From assembly GCA_003661105.1 (NCBI GenBank), contig QMVM01000110.1, positions 1 through 6,576 on the forward strand: 6,576 bases of DNA. Direction: 5' to 3'. Position 1 is the first letter of the stretch; every line of letters begins with the position of its first letter. Shown one piece after another: positions 4,607 through 6,576 of the stretch. This DNA is from Methanosarcinales archaeon (lineage in GTDB: Archaea > Halobacteriota > Methanosarcinia > Methanosarcinales > Methanogasteraceae). A program made the translations under genes and the position numbers. The notes under the pieces were generated by a model. That model was given only the letters and a program-made list of their open reading frames with translations. It was not told where the DNA came from and searched no databases.

Positions 4607-6576
4607 ATGGGTGATCGTGTTTTCATAGAAGAGCAATTCCCGGTCTCCAAGATTTCAAAGGAGAGTTATAAGGAGAGAAAGGCTGTTCAAAGTCAAACCT
4701 TGACGGGTTTGGGTAAATGGTGGGGAAGAAAACCGTTGATCTTAGTAAGAGCCTCCATTATCGGAATGCTCATGCCAGTTTCAAACGACCCAAATAAAGA
4801 CAGGGATATTTTTCTAAAAATTCTTACCATGGATGATGAAGGTTTGTGGCGTAGAAAATCAAAATCAATACCCCCGAAGGTAATCCAAGCCAAATTGACC
4901 GATGAAGAGTGGCAGGACTTGATTATTGATAAAACCGGAGAACCAAAAAGTTCGTGGTCAGAAGGGCTTAGTTCTGAAGAACAGGAAGCTCTGACCCGCA
5001 AAGCCTTTGACCGCATGTCTTATGATGAAAAGCTGAACTATTGCAATCGTCCTGAGCATCTTGAGGGTCCGGATGAGCGCACTTGGCAGGAGATAAACCA
5101 ACATCTTGGCACAGATGCCGCCTGTCTTCAGGAGCTTGTGGCTGAACTGGGAAAACGTTGTTTCGGCCATGTGCCCAGGGTGGGGGATGCCTTCTGTGGA
5201 GGCGGCTCCATCCCCTTTGAAGCGACACTCCTTGGATGTGAAGCCTATGGCTCTGATCTTAATCCATTTGGCGCCTTATTAACGTGGTCAGCCATCCATG
5301 TCGTTGGAGGGAATAAGGAATTTCAAGAAGAGGTAAAAGAATCTCAAATCAAAGCATTTGAATCGGCAGATCAACAAATTATCGAATGGGGTATCGAGCA
5401 TAATAATCAAGGTTGGCGTGCGGATGCTTTTCTATATTGTACAGAGGTAGTATGTCCATCCTGCAAGATAACTGTGCCACTTGCTACAACATGGGTAATA
5501 GGCCCGACGAGCAAAGTAATCGCTGAAATCAAGTTAAATGAAGAAAAAAGGAACTTTACTATTGATGTCGTCAACAATGCAACATCAGAACAGATAAAGA
5601 AAGCAAAAAGTAGCGGGACATTATCCAATGGCAAAATGCGCTGTCCATCGTGTGGTATGGATTATTCACTCTCTGGTCTGCGTGGAGATAGGCAAGGTGA
5701 GAAAGGTAACACAAAATATGGTCTTAGATTGTGGACCAATGATGATTTATCACCAAGCCCTGATGATGTTTTCCAAGAGCGACTCTACTGTATTAGGTGG
5801 GTCGAAAAATACTGGAAAAAAAATCATCGAGGTGAAATGATACAGAAAACACGTCGTCATTTCAGATCAGTTGGTACTAATGATTTAGCACGAGAAGAGA
5901 AGGTTTTAGAACTTCTTAAAGAGCGTTTTGCCGATTGGCAGGAGAAAGGGTTTATTCCAAGTAGGGCAATTGAACGTGGTTACAATACTGATCAGCCAAT
6001 CCGTGAACGAGGCTGGACCCATTGGCATCATTTATTCACCCCGAGACAGTTGTTGGTTCACGGTTTAATTAGTCAATCTTTTCAGGCTAAGAAAGCAGAT
6101 ATTGGCATTTTACTGGGTTTGTCAAAGATTTCTGATTGGGATAGTAAATTGTGTCGTTGGGGGGTAGGAGCTGCTCGTGAATCTATAGCGCAAACTTTTT
6201 ACAACCAGGCATTTAATACTCTGTATAATTATGCTGGTAAAGGATTGAGCCTGTTAAAAGGGACATTTTTCCTGAATCTTCAGCCTAAAAATGTGGACTT
6301 TGATTTAAGTGATGTTGAGCTAATTGATGCGAGGCAAGTAAACAAGAATAACGATATTTGGATTACTGACCCTCCGTATGCAGACGCCATCAATTATCAT
6401 GAACTGACAGATTTTTTCTTATCGTGGCAGGAAAAACACATTCCCCGAATATTTCCAGAATGGTACACAGATCCCCGAAGTGCTTTAGCCGTCAAAGGGT
6501 CAGGTGAGGACTTCAAGCAATCAATGATAGAAATTTACAGGAACTTCACCAACCACATGCCGGAAAACGGCCTCCA
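4607..6576 (+). CDS. DUF1156-domain adenine-specific DNA methyltransferase with zinc ribbon (COG1743-type), 3' truncated by window edge
   Basis: The ATG at 4607 directly follows the preceding TAG, with GGGAG at 4597-4601. I translated the frame codon by codon: it is open to the window end, 656 codons plus two bases. Relatives are often about 900-1000 residues, so roughly a third is missing. It should transfer methyl from SAM to adenine N6 in DNA, presumably marking self DNA. DUF1156 region: EEQFPVSKISKES (8-20), then KWWGRKPL (37-44). SAM-binding motif I is DAFCGGGS (194-201), with the acidic SDLNP (216-220) ending the next strand. The zinc ribbon is CPSC 283-286 plus CPSC 346-349. Family-typical LFTPRQLL (476-483) and SKLCRW (513-518) follow. 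Catalytic motif IV is DPPY (588-591). Motif I precedes motif IV, with an intervening segment of nearly 400 residues. No catalytic residue seen is altered. GC content falls through the 3' half (20 of 60 in bases 5521-5580 by hand count). Target sequence cannot be predicted. Confidence 0.93.
   Translation, partial: MGDRVFIEEQFPVSKISKESYKERKAVQSQTLTGLGKWWGRKPLILVRASIIGMLMPVSNDPNKDRDIFLKILTMDDEGLWRRKSKSIPPKVIQAKLTDEEWQDLIIDKTGEPKSSWSEGLSSEEQEALTRKAFDRMSYDEKLNYCNRPEHLEGPDERTWQEINQHLGTDAACLQELVAELGKRCFGHVPRVGDAFCGGGSIPFEATLLGCEAYGSDLNPFGALLTWSAIHVVGGNKEFQEEVKESQIKAFESADQQIIEWGIEHNNQGWRADAFLYCTEVVCPSCKITVPLATTWVIGPTSKVIAEIKLNEEKRNFTIDVVNNATSEQIKKAKSSGTLSNGKMRCPSCGMDYSLSGLRGDRQGEKGNTKYGLRLWTNDDLSPSPDDVFQERLYCIRWVEKYWKKNHRGEMIQKTRRHFRSVGTNDLAREEKVLELLKERFADWQEKGFIPSRAIERGYNTDQPIRERGWTHWHHLFTPRQLLVHGLISQSFQAKKADIGILLGLSKISDWDSKLCRWGVGAARESIAQTFYNQAFNTLYNYAGKGLSLLKGTFFLNLQPKNVDFDLSDVELIDARQVNKNNDIWITDPPYADAINYHELTDFFLSWQEKHIPRIFPEWYTDPRSALAVKGSGEDFKQSMIEIYRNFTNHMPENGL

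Noticed and set aside
5628..5840. A 70-residue + strand ORF in another frame inside the methyltransferase gene.
   Set aside because: The methyltransferase frame is continuous here and carries the second CPSC zinc knuckle, so this ORF is an out-of-frame artefact. No frameshift is needed.
1..6576. A CRISPR array, tRNA, rRNA, transposase or insertion sequence ends.
   Set aside because: No regularly spaced repeats, no cloverleaf-like sequence and no transposase motifs were seen. Apart from the 547-863 gap the window is essentially all coding.

Overview
The window reads as bacterial or archaeal chromosomal DNA of moderate GC content in which a housekeeping gene gives way to a compact genome-defence operon. 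All supported genes lie on the + strand. The organism cannot be named. M42 aminopeptidases are common in anaerobic bacteria (Firmicutes, Thermotogae, Desulfobacterota-like lineages) and archaea, and every start here has a Shine-Dalgarno-like sequence. A mesophilic or moderately thermophilic anaerobic bacterium is a reasonable but weak guess.

Layout. (1) Positions 1-546 are the C-terminal half of an M42-family metallo-aminopeptidase, cut by the left window edge. (2) Positions 547-863 are a 317-base gap with no long gene. It holds a 22-codon ORF behind a good ribosome binding site, probably the start of a lost gene, and otherwise little recognisable structure. I read it as the likely junction between core genome and accessory island. 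(3) Positions 864-3959 encode a 1031-residue DUF499 (COG1483-type) P-loop ATPase. (4) Positions 3956-4606 encode a 216-residue DUF3780 protein whose GTG start overlaps the ATPase stop codon. (5) Positions 4607-6576 encode a DUF1156 / COG1743-type adenine-specific DNA methyltransferase with a zinc ribbon. Its ATG abuts the DUF3780 stop, and it runs off the right edge with about 656 codons visible.

How they work together (inference). The three genes overlap or abut, so they are almost certainly co-transcribed and translationally coupled. DUF499 ATPase, DUF3780 protein and DUF1156 methyltransferase are, as I recall, a recurring set in prokaryotic defence islands, commonly near a large YprA/DrmA-type helicase with a DUF1998-like partner (the DISARM/ARMADA/Dpd neighbourhood). 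The methyltransferase would mark self DNA. The ATPase would be a motor or switch engaging non-self DNA. DUF3780 has no known activity. No nuclease or helicase is visible, so the effector would have to lie beyond position 6576 or use a non-nucleolytic mechanism. The set is known as families but poorly understood mechanistically. It is the strongest candidate here for an under-described system.
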